Assembly: GCA_903911925.1 (NCBI GenBank)
Contig: CAIWFH010000151.1
Span: 1-64,000 of the forward strand
From: an uncultured Acidobacteriaceae bacterium
GTDB lineage: Bacteria > Acidobacteriota > Terriglobia > Terriglobales > Acidobacteriaceae
Direction: 5' to 3'
DNA: 64,000 bases
The notes beneath the pieces were generated by a model. The model was given only the letters and a program-made list of their open reading frames with translations, had not been told where the DNA came from and ran no database searches. Numbering within the stretch: position 1 is the stretch's first letter; every line of letters starts with the position of its first letter. The translations under genes and the position numbers were made by a program. Shown one piece after another: positions 16,557 to 25,281 of the stretch.

Positions 16557-17558
16557 TTACGCGGTTACCGGCGTACGCGCTTCCATTGCCGCCAGGCGGC
16601 TTGCTAGCAGCGATTCCAATTTGACCAGCGCGGTTGAGAAGCCTTCAATGCCTTCTTTCAGCTTCTGGGTAGCCATGCGGTCGCCGTCGTGCATGAACTC
16701 AAACACGTCTTTGTCCATCACAATTCTTTCAATGTGCATTCCCTGCTCGGCATCAGGGCCCAGCTTGCGCGGCAACTCGGCTTCAGTCGCTTCAAGTTCG
16801 CCAAGGAGTTGCGGAGAGATGGTGAGCAGGTCGCAGCCGGCCAGTTCTCTGATCTCGCCTATGTTGCGGAAGCTCGCGCCCATCACCACTGTCTTGTAGC
16901 CGAAGTGCTTCAAGTAGTTGTAGATTCGGGTGACTGACTTCACGCCAGGATCGTCGGCGCCGTAATACTCCTTGCCGGTGTCTTTCTTGTACCAGTCAAG
17001 GATGCGGCCTACGAATGGCGAGATGAGCGTGACGCCCGCGTCGCCGCAGGCTATGGCCTGGTGCAGCCCGAACAGCAGCGTCAGGTTGCAGTGAATGCCT
17101 TCGCGCTCCAACACTTCGGCGGCGCGAATGCCCTCCCACGTAGACGCGATTTTGATCAGGATGCGTTCGCGGCCGATTCCCTCGCGATCGTACTGCGCAA
17201 TAATGCTGCGGGCCTGCGCGATGGTGGCCTGGGCATTGTAGGAGAGGCGCGCGTCTACTTCGGTGCTGACGCGGCCCGGGACAATATTCAAAATTTTCTT
17301 TCCAAAGGCGATAGCCAGCCTTTGGAATGCGAGGTTGGCGACCGCCTGGTCCTTGGCTTTGTCGCCAAGTTCCTTGCGTGCATCCAGAAGCACGCCGTCC
17401 ACAATGGGCTGGTACTGTGGCATCTGCGCCGCTGCGGTAATCAGCGAAGGGTTGGTGGTGGCGTCTTGCGGGCGAAACTTCTCCATCGCCTGCATGTCAC
17501 CGGTGTCTGCGACAACCACTGTGTAGCGGCGCAGCTGCTCAAGTAGGTTTTGCGGCAT
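16557..17558 (-). CDS. tal: transaldolase
   Basis: Transaldolase moves a dihydroxyacetone unit between sedoheptulose-7-phosphate and glyceraldehyde-3-phosphate in the non-oxidative pentose phosphate pathway. The Schiff-base lysine lies in ILIKIASTWEGI near residue 135. The family N-terminal DATTNPSLI and the later LLFGLHQAIACGDAGVTLISPFVGRILDW and GASFRNIGEI motifs are intact. At 333 residues it is of the classical TalB length, unlike the short FSA type. The ATG at 17558 is chosen because GGAGGAATC precedes it; the longer frame to 17648 adds an unrelated extension. A Rho-independent terminator follows. Confidence 0.95.
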   Translation of the reverse strand: MPQNLLEQLRRYTVVVADTGDMQAMEKFRPQDATTNPSLITAAAQMPQYQPIVDGVLLDARKELGDKAKDQAVANLAFQRLAIAFGKKILNIVPGRVSTEVDARLSYNAQATIAQARSIIAQYDREGIGRERILIKIASTWEGIRAAEVLEREGIHCNLTLLFGLHQAIACGDAGVTLISPFVGRILDWYKKDTGKEYYGADDPGVKSVTRIYNYLKHFGYKTVVMGASFRNIGEIRELAGCDLLTISPQLLGELEATEAELPRKLGPDAEQGMHIERIVMDKDVFEFMHDGDRMATQKLKEGIEGFSTALVKLESLLASRLAAMEARTPVTA

Positions 17559-17666
17559 GATTCCTCCTGGGGATGGGAGTTTGGGGGCTTCGAGCGTCTT
17601 CCAGTTCAGTGTAACGCTGTTTTTGCCTTGCCGGGATGAATGCTGCAAGGCGCCGACGGCAAAAGA

Positions 17667-18476
17667 TCAGTCTGCGGCCACGGTGTTGGCGAGGACGCCG
17701 AGACCGGGAATGCTCACTTCCACCAAGTCCCCAGCCTGGAGCGGCCCCACTCCGGAAGGCGTCCCGGTCAGCACCAGATCGCCGGCTTCCAACGTGATTG
17801 CGGAAGTGACATAGGCCAGCAACTGCGGAATCGAAAAGATGAAATCCAGCGTCGAGCCGTGCTGGCGCAGTTCTCCATTAACGCGGGTCTCAATTGTCAG
17901 CCCGGCTTCGGGAACAACTTCGTCGCTCACGATCGGGCCTACGGGACAGAAGGTATCAAAGCCTTTGGCTCGTGTCCATTGGCCGTCCGTTTTTTGCAGA
18001 TCGCGTGCTGTCACGTCGTTAGCCAGCGTGTAGCCGCGCACAGCCGTGCGCCAATCTTCCTCATTGAGATTGCGGACGCGGCGCGCAATCACCAGGGCCA
18101 GTTCGCCCTCAAAGTCCACGCGGGAAGAAGTGGCCGGCATGCGAACGACGCCGCGGGGAGCCAGCAGCGAGGAAGGCGGCTTGAAAAACAGCAGCGGCTC
18201 GGCGGGAACTTCGTTGCCCAGTTCCTTTGCATGGTCGCTGTAGTTGCGGCCTACGCAGATGATCTTTGAAGGCGTGACCGGGGGCAGAAGGCGGGCAGTG
18301 CTCAAGGGCGTTATGTGGAACATCAAACTGGAAGCCGTGGCGCCGCCGTGGGCCAGTCGAAACGCCAGGTCCTCTTCGGGGGCGGAGGCTAGATCCACAA
18401 TGCACGCCTCACCGGCGCAATCGTCTACGACGCCATAGCGGGGCCCACCACCGAACAGAAAACGGCAATATCTCAC
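17667..18476 (-). CDS. fumarylacetoacetate-hydrolase-family protein
   Basis: The protein belongs to the FAH superfamily, whose members hydrolyse, decarboxylate or hydrate keto-acids such as acylpyruvates or hydroxymuconates. CVGRNYSDHAKELG near 74-87 and the metal-binding FEGELALVI near 122-130 (ligand glutamates) are present, with TLANDVTARDLQ near 148-159 and the late GTPSGVGPLQAGD motif. GTG at 18476 follows AAGGAG at the correct spacing. At 269 residues it is a single-domain FAH protein. The exact substrate cannot be assigned. It lies between the lipoprotein gene and tal, all on the minus strand. Confidence 0.9.
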   Translation of the reverse strand: MRYCRFLFGGGPRYGVVDDCAGEACIVDLASAPEEDLAFRLAHGGATASSLMFHITPLSTARLLPPVTPSKIICVGRNYSDHAKELGNEVPAEPLLFFKPPSSLLAPRGVVRMPATSSRVDFEGELALVIARRVRNLNEEDWRTAVRGYTLANDVTARDLQKTDGQWTRAKGFDTFCPVGPIVSDEVVPEAGLTIETRVNGELRQHGSTLDFIFSIPQLLAYVTSAITLEAGDLVLTGTPSGVGPLQAGDLVEVSIPGLGVLANTVAAD

Positions 18477-18502
18477 TTGGAATCTCCTTGCGGATTAAAC
18501 CG

Positions 18503-19597
18503 TCAGGGCCCGGGCACAGTTTCCTGCGTCTCGACGGACCGCGCGCTTTCATGCCCGCCCTGGTCAATGGCGCTGACGGCGTAAATGTAAGTGTGGCCGG
18601 GCTGAACCTGCGTGTCGTGGAATGCCGGACCAACCAGCGGCTGCGCCGTCGAAATGCGATTCCATGCCGCTTCGCCTTCCCGGCGGTAGACGGCATATCC
18701 CGCCAGGTCCGCGTCAGTTGCCGGCTGCCAGCTCAGGTCGATTGCGCTCTCAGTGCCGTTCTCGGCGGCGGTTGCAACGGCGGCCAGCCCGGTGGGGATT
18801 GCCGGAGGAAAAACATCCAGCGCATCAACTCGCACCGGCGCTGAAAACTCGCCGGCCAACTCCAGCGTTTGCCCGTCTGCGCTCACACGGGCCACGCGCT
18901 GGGCACGATACTCGTAAGTCTGACCGAATCGAATTTCCTTGTCGAGTGCGCGGCCCGAGGCAGCGGCCGCGTCAACCAGCAGGTTTTGCTCCAGGGGCTC
19001 AGGCGCCGCGGCCAGCAGCCCCGCTTGATTTTTGGTAGCGGGCGGCGCGAGCAGCGTGCGGCGCAGGCGGACGACTGCGATCTCGTTGTTGGTTTTCCAG
19101 CGCAGCACAACGCCGCCTTTGCGCACTTCGGCGGTGAGTCCAGCCACCGGAGCGGGGGCCTCGCCCGCAAGCACCACGGCGGCATTCGACAGCCCTGCAG
19201 AGCGGCCATTCTGGTTCTTCAATTCAACAAAATACCTGACCGCTCGCGGAGCGCCCGCCGTCAGTGCGAGCGGAAGCGTTTCAGTGAATTTGCCCTCGAC
19301 GCCGGGCGCCAGGGTAATCGCCGGACCAGACTCATCGCAGTCTGGTTGGTTCAGCTTGCGGCAAACGCTCACAGAGACGCTGCGTTTCAAAAGCAGCTTG
19401 TCAGTGTCTTTCTTGGGCATGGTCCAGGTAAGGGCAACCAGGTTGCCGGCGCGAACTGCGGCCAGGTCGGCCACGCGGTCCGGCAGGTTCAGCGAGGGCG
19501 GCATCGGCGCCCCCGGCGTTCCGCAGCCAGAGAGCCCGGCGCAAAGCCCCGCCGCCAGCGCCAACATGGCCACTCCAAATCTACTTGCCTGTCTCAT
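18503..19597 (-). CDS. lipoprotein with fibronectin type III-like domains
   Basis: An N-terminal signal sequence ends in a lipobox (LSGC) near residue 25, so the protein is probably lipidated and exported to the envelope. After a linker rich in proline the product contains repeated beta modules: one around 40-140 (VRAGNLVALTWTMP...), one around 150-245, and a classical FnIII domain near 270-360 with IDLSWQPATDADLAGYAVYR and HTYIYAVSAIDQGG. FnIII domains in bacterial surface proteins mediate binding or act as spacers. No catalytic domain is seen. Function unknown beyond an exposed, lipid-anchored scaffold. FAH lies 26 bases downstream on the same strand. Confidence 0.8.
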   Translation of the reverse strand: MRQASRFGVAMLALAAGLCAGLSGCGTPGAPMPPSLNLPDRVADLAAVRAGNLVALTWTMPKKDTDKLLLKRSVSVSVCRKLNQPDCDESGPAITLAPGVEGKFTETLPLALTAGAPRAVRYFVELKNQNGRSAGLSNAAVVLAGEAPAPVAGLTAEVRKGGVVLRWKTNNEIAVVRLRRTLLAPPATKNQAGLLAAAPEPLEQNLLVDAAAASGRALDKEIRFGQTYEYRAQRVARVSADGQTLELAGEFSAPVRVDALDVFPPAIPTGLAAVATAAENGTESAIDLSWQPATDADLAGYAVYRREGEAAWNRISTAQPLVGPAFHDTQVQPGHTYIYAVSAIDQGGHESARSVETQETVPGP

Positions 19598-20115
19598 CGC
19601 CCTACCAGTCTAATTGAGAGCCGGGCACAAAGCCCCTGAGCCTGTTAGACCGCAGCGACGGGAGGTAATTTTTCTAAGCTCTACGAGCGAGGAGTGACGC
19701 TTACGGGTCCCGCCCTGACTCCATCCGGAACCCTGTGAAGAAATGAGCAGCGGCGGAGCGGCCGAATTGCATTTTCGTGTCCTGAAAATCGCGATGACCT
19801 ATTGTTTGATGGTGTCCAAAATTGACCAGACTTCTGCTGCTATTCGAAATAGCGTTCTGTTTGTGCGGTGACCTGTGTGCCCAGCGATGGCGTTCGCGGG
19901 GGGAAAGAAACAGAGAGTTCTTCCAGTCCGCGCATGGGCCCTGTTCAATGCTCGCCGGCCGGGGACCTTGCGGCACCTGCTGAATTCCCACGGCGAGATA
20001 CCTGCAGTTGCTTAGACGGTTTCCCCGTCCTGCGTCCTCTGGGTGCAGACCCGCCGCTCGGATTTGAGCGCAAGCCTGCACCCGGGGTCTGGATGAGATG
20101 GCTCAAAGATGCAGG
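19598..20115. other. intergenic region upstream of the lipoprotein gene and downstream of the Crp/Fnr gene
   Basis: About 520 bases hold no gene I can support. A 126-residue minus-strand frame here (19701-20081) has no ribosome binding site, no recognisable fold and low-complexity composition, so I leave it out. Confidence 0.5.
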
Positions 20116-20772
20116 TCAATCGTGAAGGATTACATTCAATAGGGATTTATGAATCCGAATGCCGCCGTTGTACTCAATAAATCCCAACTTGCGAAAGCGG
20201 TTCATGAAAAAGCTGACGCGGGAACGCGTGGTTCCGATCATCTCCGCGAGTGTTTCCTGCGTAATCTTGGGGATCAGCGTCTCGTTCTCGTCGGGTTGGC
20301 CGAACTCCGCCATCAACAGCAGGATGCGCGCCAGTCGCTTTTCGCTTGAATTGAAGAGTTGATCGATCAGGTCAGCCTGTGTGCGCATGCTGCGGGCCAG
20401 CAGGAACTTGAGGAACATTTCAGAGAATCCCTGATCTTCGCGCATGGCGCGGATCATCTCTGCCCGTTCGATCTTGAGCGCCGTGCAACTGCCGATGGCT
20501 GTGGCCGACGCCATGCGCAATCCAGCCGTGCTGGCGATCGCTTCTTCGCCGATGAAATCGCCTGGCGACAGAAGCGCGATGGTTGCCTCTTTGCCCTGGT
20601 TCGACACCACTGTGAGCTTGGCTCGTCCACTCTCGAGGTAATAGATGCAATCCGCTACGTCGCCTTGCCTGAAAAAGGCCCGCCTCGGCTTAACCTGCAC
20701 AGTCTTACGCGCCAACCCCGCCTTGGCCAACACCTCGACGGAGATGAGTCTGCCTTCTTTTAGATCAGCCAT
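20116..20772 (-). CDS. Crp/Fnr-family transcriptional regulator
   Basis: A cyclic-nucleotide-binding-type beta barrel (about 20-130: KPRRAFFRQGDVADCIYYLESG, then LLSPGDFIGEEAIA) is followed by the long dimerisation helix and a winged helix. Near 170-210 this winged helix reads ITQETLAEMIGTTRSRVSFFMNRFRKLGFIEYNGG, the DNA-recognition region with the usual TRSRVS... helix. No Fnr-type CxxC cluster precedes it, so an iron-sulfur oxygen sensor is unlikely. The ligand is unknown. It starts divergently from a TIM-barrel gene across about 365 bases containing two dyads, one with Crp/Fnr operator geometry. Confidence 0.9.
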   Translation of the reverse strand: MADLKEGRLISVEVLAKAGLARKTVQVKPRRAFFRQGDVADCIYYLESGRAKLTVVSNQGKEATIALLSPGDFIGEEAIASTAGLRMASATAIGSCTALKIERAEMIRAMREDQGFSEMFLKFLLARSMRTQADLIDQLFNSSEKRLARILLLMAEFGQPDENETLIPKITQETLAEMIGTTRSRVSFFMNRFRKLGFIEYNGGIRIHKSLLNVILHD

Positions 20773-20797
20773 CCCTATGGCCTTTCCTATTTATTCA

Positions 20798-20811
20798 GTC
20801 CCGCGCGGGAC
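20798..20811. promoter_or_regulatory. 14-bp perfect palindrome near the Crp/Fnr gene start
   Basis: GTCCCGCGCGGGAC is a perfect palindrome about 26 bases upstream of the regulator's start codon. It could be an operator or a chance GC-rich dyad. The composition is unlike a Crp/Fnr half-site. Confidence 0.35.
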
Positions 20812-20990
20812 CGGTAGGTAGATTTCTCGAATTACACCACCCTTCCACACCCGGTCTGGGCGCGAGCAGGCCCGAATTCATTTTCAATCTCTCGCAAACG
20901 GGGAGCAAGATTCTGTTCTTTTTTGAACACTTTTTGGTCAACTTCGTTTTGATGAAGTGGAAAAATCCGGCCCATCGGGCTTTCTCACCG

Positions 20991-21006
20991 GTAACACGAA
21001 TGTTAC
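20991..21006. promoter_or_regulatory. candidate Crp/Fnr operator, GTAACA-N4-TGTTAC
   Basis: GTAACA and TGTTAC are separated by CGAA, giving TAACA-N4-TGTTA. The 5-4-5 geometry matches the TTGAT-N4-ATCAA sites of the Crp/Fnr family. It lies in the divergent gap of the regulator gene (from 20772) and the TIM-barrel gene (from 21137), 131 bases before the latter. Confidence 0.5.
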
Positions 21007-21136
21007 AGCCCCCCGAGGCTCCTGAATCCGGGCTAGCCGCTGCCGTCCACCTGCTCCAGACTGTTGCAATAATGCGACAATGAAGGCTGGGGCCGGTTCG
21101 ATGTCCAGATCAAACCGGCGGGGAGCCAATTTGACC

Positions 21137-21958
21137 ATGCTGCGCGTGCTTTCGACACACCTGTTCCTGAACCAGCGCCTGCACCCGGGGATGCTGGAAC
21201 TGGCTGTCCGTTCGGGGGCGCAGGCAGTGGAAATCTTCGCGGCGCGCCAACACTTTGACTACACCAGCCGCGAGCACCTTACGGAACTTGCCAACTGGTT
21301 CCGTTCCAATCCGCTTGAGCCTTTCTCAATGCATGCGCCGCTTTATCCCGACCGCGATATGGGGCGCGGCGGCGGCCCGGGAATCAACCTGCTGCATCCT
21401 GAGAAGAGCCGCCGCATTGACGCCATGGACGAGTTGAAGCGCGCGCTTGAAGCCGCCGACACCATTCACTTCAGCAACATGGTGGTGCACTTGGGAGAAC
21501 GGTTGGACGGCTGGTCGCCGCGGACGATTGAGTACTCAATCACCGCCCTGGAGCACCTGGGCGCTTTTGCCAGGCCTCTGGGCGTGCGCCTGCTGGTGGA
21601 GAACCTGATGAGCGAGCCCACCACCCCCGAGCATCTGCTGGAAATACTCAACGCCGGCCACATGGACCAGGTTGGCATTTGCCTCGATCTGGGCCACGCG
21701 CATCTGACAGTGGGCACGACAGAGGCCATCGGCACGCTGGGCAACCGCATTGCCTCGGTTCATGTGCATGACAACCACGGCGAAAAGGACGAGCATCTGT
21801 GGCCAGGCGACGGCACCATTGCATGGCCTGCGACGGTCGAGGCTCTGAAGGCTCTGGACCCACACCCGGCCACCGTTCTTGAAATCAGCCAGCACCTGGG
21901 GGCCGACCTTTTAGCCATTCCGGCGCGGGCCCAACAGGCCTTCGAGCTTCTTGGCTGA
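21137..21958 (+). CDS. sugar phosphate isomerase/epimerase-like TIM-barrel protein
   Basis: This is an AP-endonuclease-2/xylose-isomerase-like TIM barrel. Strands and helices run from LELAVRSGAQAVEIFAARQHF through THLGE-like DTIHFSNMVVHLGERLDG, LGVRLLVENLMSEPTTPEHLL and ICLDLGHAHLTVG to the SVHVHDNHGEKDEHLWPGDG metal-binding region. That last region contains the H-x-H, N-H and D/E ligands typical of the family. Starting at ATG 21137 gives 273 residues; an ATG at 21080 would add 19. It likely acts on a phosphorylated or free sugar, but the substrate is not predictable. It neighbours the Crp/Fnr regulator divergently and the S53 peptidase convergently. Confidence 0.85.
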   Translation: MLRVLSTHLFLNQRLHPGMLELAVRSGAQAVEIFAARQHFDYTSREHLTELANWFRSNPLEPFSMHAPLYPDRDMGRGGGPGINLLHPEKSRRIDAMDELKRALEAADTIHFSNMVVHLGERLDGWSPRTIEYSITALEHLGAFARPLGVRLLVENLMSEPTTPEHLLEILNAGHMDQVGICLDLGHAHLTVGTTEAIGTLGNRIASVHVHDNHGEKDEHLWPGDGTIAWPATVEALKALDPHPATVLEISQHLGADLLAIPARAQQAFELLG

Positions 21959-21964
21959 TTCGGG

Positions 21965-24133
21965 TTACTGCGTTCGCAACAGAATTACCGGCGTGGCGCC
22001 GATGCGAACCGGATGCTGGATTTGCTGCGCCACGACCGCGATCTGCCGGGTTGCGGTCAGGCCGCTTCCCTGCACCGTGACGGCCACGGTACCCGAGACC
22101 GCCTTTCTAAATGGAGATGCTCTGAGAGTGAGCATGACGGCGCCGGTTCCCGCATGGGGCGCAATCGGTTTCTTGTCAAAGACTGCCGTGATACCCGAAG
22201 GCAGACCGGTAACGCTGAACGTTAAATTCCCCTCGAATGAGCCCCCAGTGGCCGCGGCCAAGCGGATTGAAGTGGGCGCGCCGAATTGAAGCACAACCCG
22301 GGCGGGCGCTGCCAGGCTCAGCGTCGGCGGAGGAGTGGCGGCAGAGTTCCAACCGTTCACCAGCAAGGTCGCATCCACTGAACCCAGCCCGGTGGCGAGA
22401 TTGTAGGTCTGAGGGCCGGCCGAGTATCCAGTCACTCCCGGAACTGTATTGCTACCCACAGGCGTTACGTGAAAGATGCCGGCGTTGCCGGAAGCAAGCG
22501 GATAGATGGCCGCATTGGCATTGCCCTGCCCCGCGCCCCCTGTTGATTGCACAACCAGCGCCATCATCGCGGCCATGGCGGGCACCGCTGCCGAAGTCCC
22601 CGAGACGATCCAGTAGCTGCCGTTCTCGTAAATGATGTAGCCATCGTGGCTGGCAGCCGAAAGAGATACATCGGGCACCGCGCGCATGCCGTTGGCCGCA
22701 CTGGCCCCGTTCACGCCCTGCTGCCAACGCGGCTGCGCATAGACCTGACTGGCGCCGCCGCCGGATGCCCATAGCCATGCGCCGCTGCTGGCTCCGCTCT
22801 CGTTCCACACCGTCTCCGGGATATAGCCAAGCGCAGAGCCTTGATTAGGCTGGTTGGTTTCGGCCCAGTATCGGCTTACGTCGGCACCTTCGTTGAATTC
22901 CGTTCCTCCGACACAAGTGGAGTAAGGCGAACTGCACAGGCCGTTTACCGCGGAGACTGAACCGGTGGTGTCCGAGCCGAGGTTGCAGCCGGCGGCGCCT
23001 GAATCGCCTGAGGCCACAAATACGCTCATGCCCTGCACGGCCGCCTGCTGCCACAGGCTGTTGTAGAAGGCCAGTTCCGCCGCGCCCATCTGCTGCTCGC
23101 AACTGCCGTAACTCACGCTCACGACCGGCGCCAGAGCGTGGTTCACAATGTATTGCGCGCTCAAGTCGATGCCGTCAGTGGACAATGTAGATGCGGCTGC
23201 AACGAGCGTGACCGCCGCCGCGGGAGCTACCGCGCCTGCCCACTCCACATCCAGCGTCGCCTCGTCCTGATCGCCAGCTTCGAGGCCCGGATCGGCGCCG
23301 GCGAGGACGATGGCGGGGTTGTTGTCTTTGAGGTTCGCGCTGGCGCGAAAGGCCTCGACATCGCCGAGGTTGATGTTGCTGCGGCCGGCGATGGCGATGG
23401 GCACGCCGGCACCCGATGTCCCCGCGCCATAAAGCGGGTTCAAGTTGTAGATAGCGGCAAAGTCGGCCGGGAAAAGGTAGTGCGTGCCGTTGAGTGTCCA
23501 TTGCGGCGTCGATTGAAGCGCCCGGTGCGCGGCCATTGCGGGGGCACGGCGAAAGTCGTGCATCGACACGATGCCGCCCACTACATTTGCCAATCCGGCG
23601 GGAATTTGCGGATTTTGTGCGTTCGCAAAGTGCTCTGCGGTGCCGACCCGGTAGCGGTGAATGTCGGTGTGAAAGGCTTCGGCAACCTGTCCGGCAGGCC
23701 CCGAGAAAATCACCAGCCGATGGCCGGATGGAATTTCATCCACCGTGAACCCGTGGCCCTCAAGCCAGCTTTGAATGCGCGCCAAATCGGCTGCGCCGGC
23801 TCCGAAGCGCGCGGCATATTCGGCGGTCGTCAACCAGTGATGGAATTCGGGCGAGCCGGGGTTGTGTTGCGCATCGACCAGGGCATCAAGCTCGGCTTGC
23901 AGGCTTGCGGATGGCTTCAAGAGCAGCATCATGCGTTCCAGGCGCATCTCTGCCGGCGCGAGTCCATGGTCAAACTCCGCACGTGCATTCGGATGGACGC
24001 TGTTCTCGAGCATTACCATTTGTGTCTCGTCGATGTGGCTCGGCAGGCGATTGTGAGTTGACTGCGACAGAGCGCACCGTGCCGCTGCCGCCAGCGCAAG
24101 CGCTCCGGCAAAGAAAAGAATCGGTCGCACCAA
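21965..24133 (-). CDS. S53 (sedolisin/kumamolisin) family serine-carboxyl peptidase
   Basis: A signal peptide (FFAGALALAAAARCALSQ) is followed by the activation pro-domain (about 45-190: LERMMLLLKPSASLQAELD, SPEFHHWLTTAEYAARFG). The peptidase domain follows. The glutamate-aspartate pair lies in DEATLDVEWA near 288-297, the oxyanion-hole aspartate lies in SGDSGAAG near 374-381, and the nucleophile serine in SGTSAAVPAMAAM near 510-522. These are acid-active secreted endopeptidases common in Terriglobia. A C-terminal beta domain of about 120 residues follows the catalytic domain. GTG at 24130 and TTG at 24133 are both possible starts. It ends six bases past the convergent TIM-barrel gene. Confidence 0.9.
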   Translation of the reverse strand: MVRPILFFAGALALAAAARCALSQSTHNRLPSHIDETQMVMLENSVHPNARAEFDHGLAPAEMRLERMMLLLKPSASLQAELDALVDAQHNPGSPEFHHWLTTAEYAARFGAGAADLARIQSWLEGHGFTVDEIPSGHRLVIFSGPAGQVAEAFHTDIHRYRVGTAEHFANAQNPQIPAGLANVVGGIVSMHDFRRAPAMAAHRALQSTPQWTLNGTHYLFPADFAAIYNLNPLYGAGTSGAGVPIAIAGRSNINLGDVEAFRASANLKDNNPAIVLAGADPGLEAGDQDEATLDVEWAGAVAPAAAVTLVAAASTLSTDGIDLSAQYIVNHALAPVVSVSYGSCEQQMGAAELAFYNSLWQQAAVQGMSVFVASGDSGAAGCNLGSDTTGSVSAVNGLCSSPYSTCVGGTEFNEGADVSRYWAETNQPNQGSALGYIPETVWNESGASSGAWLWASGGGASQVYAQPRWQQGVNGASAANGMRAVPDVSLSAASHDGYIIYENGSYWIVSGTSAAVPAMAAMMALVVQSTGGAGQGNANAAIYPLASGNAGIFHVTPVGSNTVPGVTGYSAGPQTYNLATGLGSVDATLLVNGWNSAATPPPTLSLAAPARVVLQFGAPTSIRLAAATGGSFEGNLTFSVTGLPSGITAVFDKKPIAPHAGTGAVMLTLRASPFRKAVSGTVAVTVQGSGLTATRQIAVVAQQIQHPVRIGATPVILLRTQ

Positions 24134-24652
24134 TTGAGGTTTGTCTGCCTTTCAGTGAGGGGAGATGGCGATCCCGGTTCGACTGGCTTCCTCACAGCAT
24201 TAGCTGTTTTTAATTTAAGGCAGAACGCGATGGTACTTGAGAGAAATTCATTTGGATTTTCTTGAACGAAGATCACCAAGGTACTTGCAGTGACTAGAAA
24301 CGAGACATATCTTCGTTGGCGGGATGAGAAGCGGTGCATTTGGGGAAGTTCAAGGACTTGCTTCGCGCAACGGGAAGAGTTGTAATTCTTGTGTCGCTGC
24401 AGTGGCAGGACCTCTGGCCTTCACGAAAATGCCCGTGGAAAGCCGTTGCAATCAGTTATCTTCGGGAAAGACCTCGGAGTCTTAGATAAGGCTGACCTAG
24501 TACGCGGCGTGCCGGTGAAGTTTGCTGAGCCGGTGCCTGTCGAAGTCCTTGAAGTTACCGCAGTCAATAGGTGACGTGACCCGGAGCTGCGACCGGAGAG
24601 GAGGCGGCCGGTTGTCGCCGGCCGTCGATGCTCGCTTGTCAGTACGTGCAGT
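24134..24652. other. intergenic region upstream of the S53 peptidase gene
   Basis: About 520 bases without a supported gene. One plus-strand 61-codon frame near 24389-24574 ends in a protein-like stretch (LVRGVPVKFAEPVPVEVLEV), but has only a TTG start and no recognisable family. The region likely holds the S53 promoter. Confidence 0.4.
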
Positions 24653-24814
24653 CTAGTGAAAGACACCCAGCAGATAGCAGATCAGCACGATCAGCAGGAT
24701 GGTGCCGAGTCCTATGCCTGCGCCGCCGCCATAGCCCCAGCGGTTGTAGCCGTAGTAACCGCCGCCGCCGCCGAATAGCAAGACCAATACGATTATCAGA
24801 ACGATCAACATCAT
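24653..24814 (-). CDS. 53-residue DUF3309-like hydrophobic membrane protein
   Basis: A small gene in a different frame from the longer one covering it. ATG at 24814 (or 24811) is preceded by AAGGAGATTGG. The product is MMLIVLIIVLVLLF, a glycine-tyrosine turn GGGGGYYGYNRWGYGGG, then a second helix IGLGTILLIVLICYLLGVFH, ending at TAG 24653. Two hydrophobic segments joined by a Gly/Tyr loop are the form of DUF3309-type small membrane proteins, which are widespread and uncharacterised. The strong ribosome binding site and exact two-helix pattern support a real gene. Confidence 0.7.
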   Translation of the reverse strand: MMLIVLIIVLVLLFGGGGGYYGYNRWGYGGGAGIGLGTILLIVLICYLLGVFH

Positions 24815-24950
24815 CCAATCTCCTTCGCTGTTGACTAAGAATCCAAGTCAATAGAATCGGTTGCATTGCGCCAAGAAGCTTTGTTCCGGCGGAGTCACTC
24901 GAAAGTGGAGTGCTTTAGAGTTCAGCCTGGGATGGCCCGTCCGTGGCAAC

Positions 24951-25115
24951 CTACTCGGTGTATTTGACAGCTTCGACAGAGCGATTGAGAGCGTCCTTGG
25001 CCAGTTCAAGAGTGGATGCATGATCGCCTGTGCTGTGCCCATATGCAGCAGCTGTGTGTGCATAGGCTGCCCTGGTATGTAGCTCTGCGATGTGGGCATT
25101 CCCTGTCTGTGTCAT
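24951..25115 (-). CDS. 54-residue conserved small protein
   Basis: ATG at 25115 follows GCGGAGGACACC and gives MTQTGNAHIAELHTRAAYAH, then TAAAYGHSTGDHASTLELA and SVEAVKYTE at the end. The sequence is a histidine- and alanine-rich amphipathic helix. A family of such short His-rich acidobacterial proteins seems plausible, but I cannot name it. It lies between the DUF3309-like gene and hypE on the same strand. Confidence 0.6.
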   Translation of the reverse strand: MTQTGNAHIAELHTRAAYAHTAAAYGHSTGDHASTLELAKDALNRSVEAVKYTE

Positions 25116-25281
25116 GGTGTCCTCCGCTTTCGGTGCAAGCGCCTGACTCTTGCATCTGAAGTTTCCCACTTGATAACTGGATTTGCTGAGCAATCGGGCG
25201 CAGGGAAGCTACAGAGCGAGGGTGGGCACGCATGGGACGGCGGGAAGCCTGGGCGCCAGACGGCCCAACCAGCGAGAAGGT

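Noticed and set aside
19701..20081. 126-codon minus-strand frame in the gap before the Crp/Fnr gene
   Set aside because: No ribosome binding site, no conserved motif and low-complexity composition.
23138..24061. Plus-strand frame of 307 codons opposite the S53 peptidase
   Set aside because: The peptidase motifs fix the true strand.
24389..24574. 61-codon plus-strand frame with a protein-like end
   Set aside because: TTG start with only a weak site, no recognisable fold; kept as a note only.
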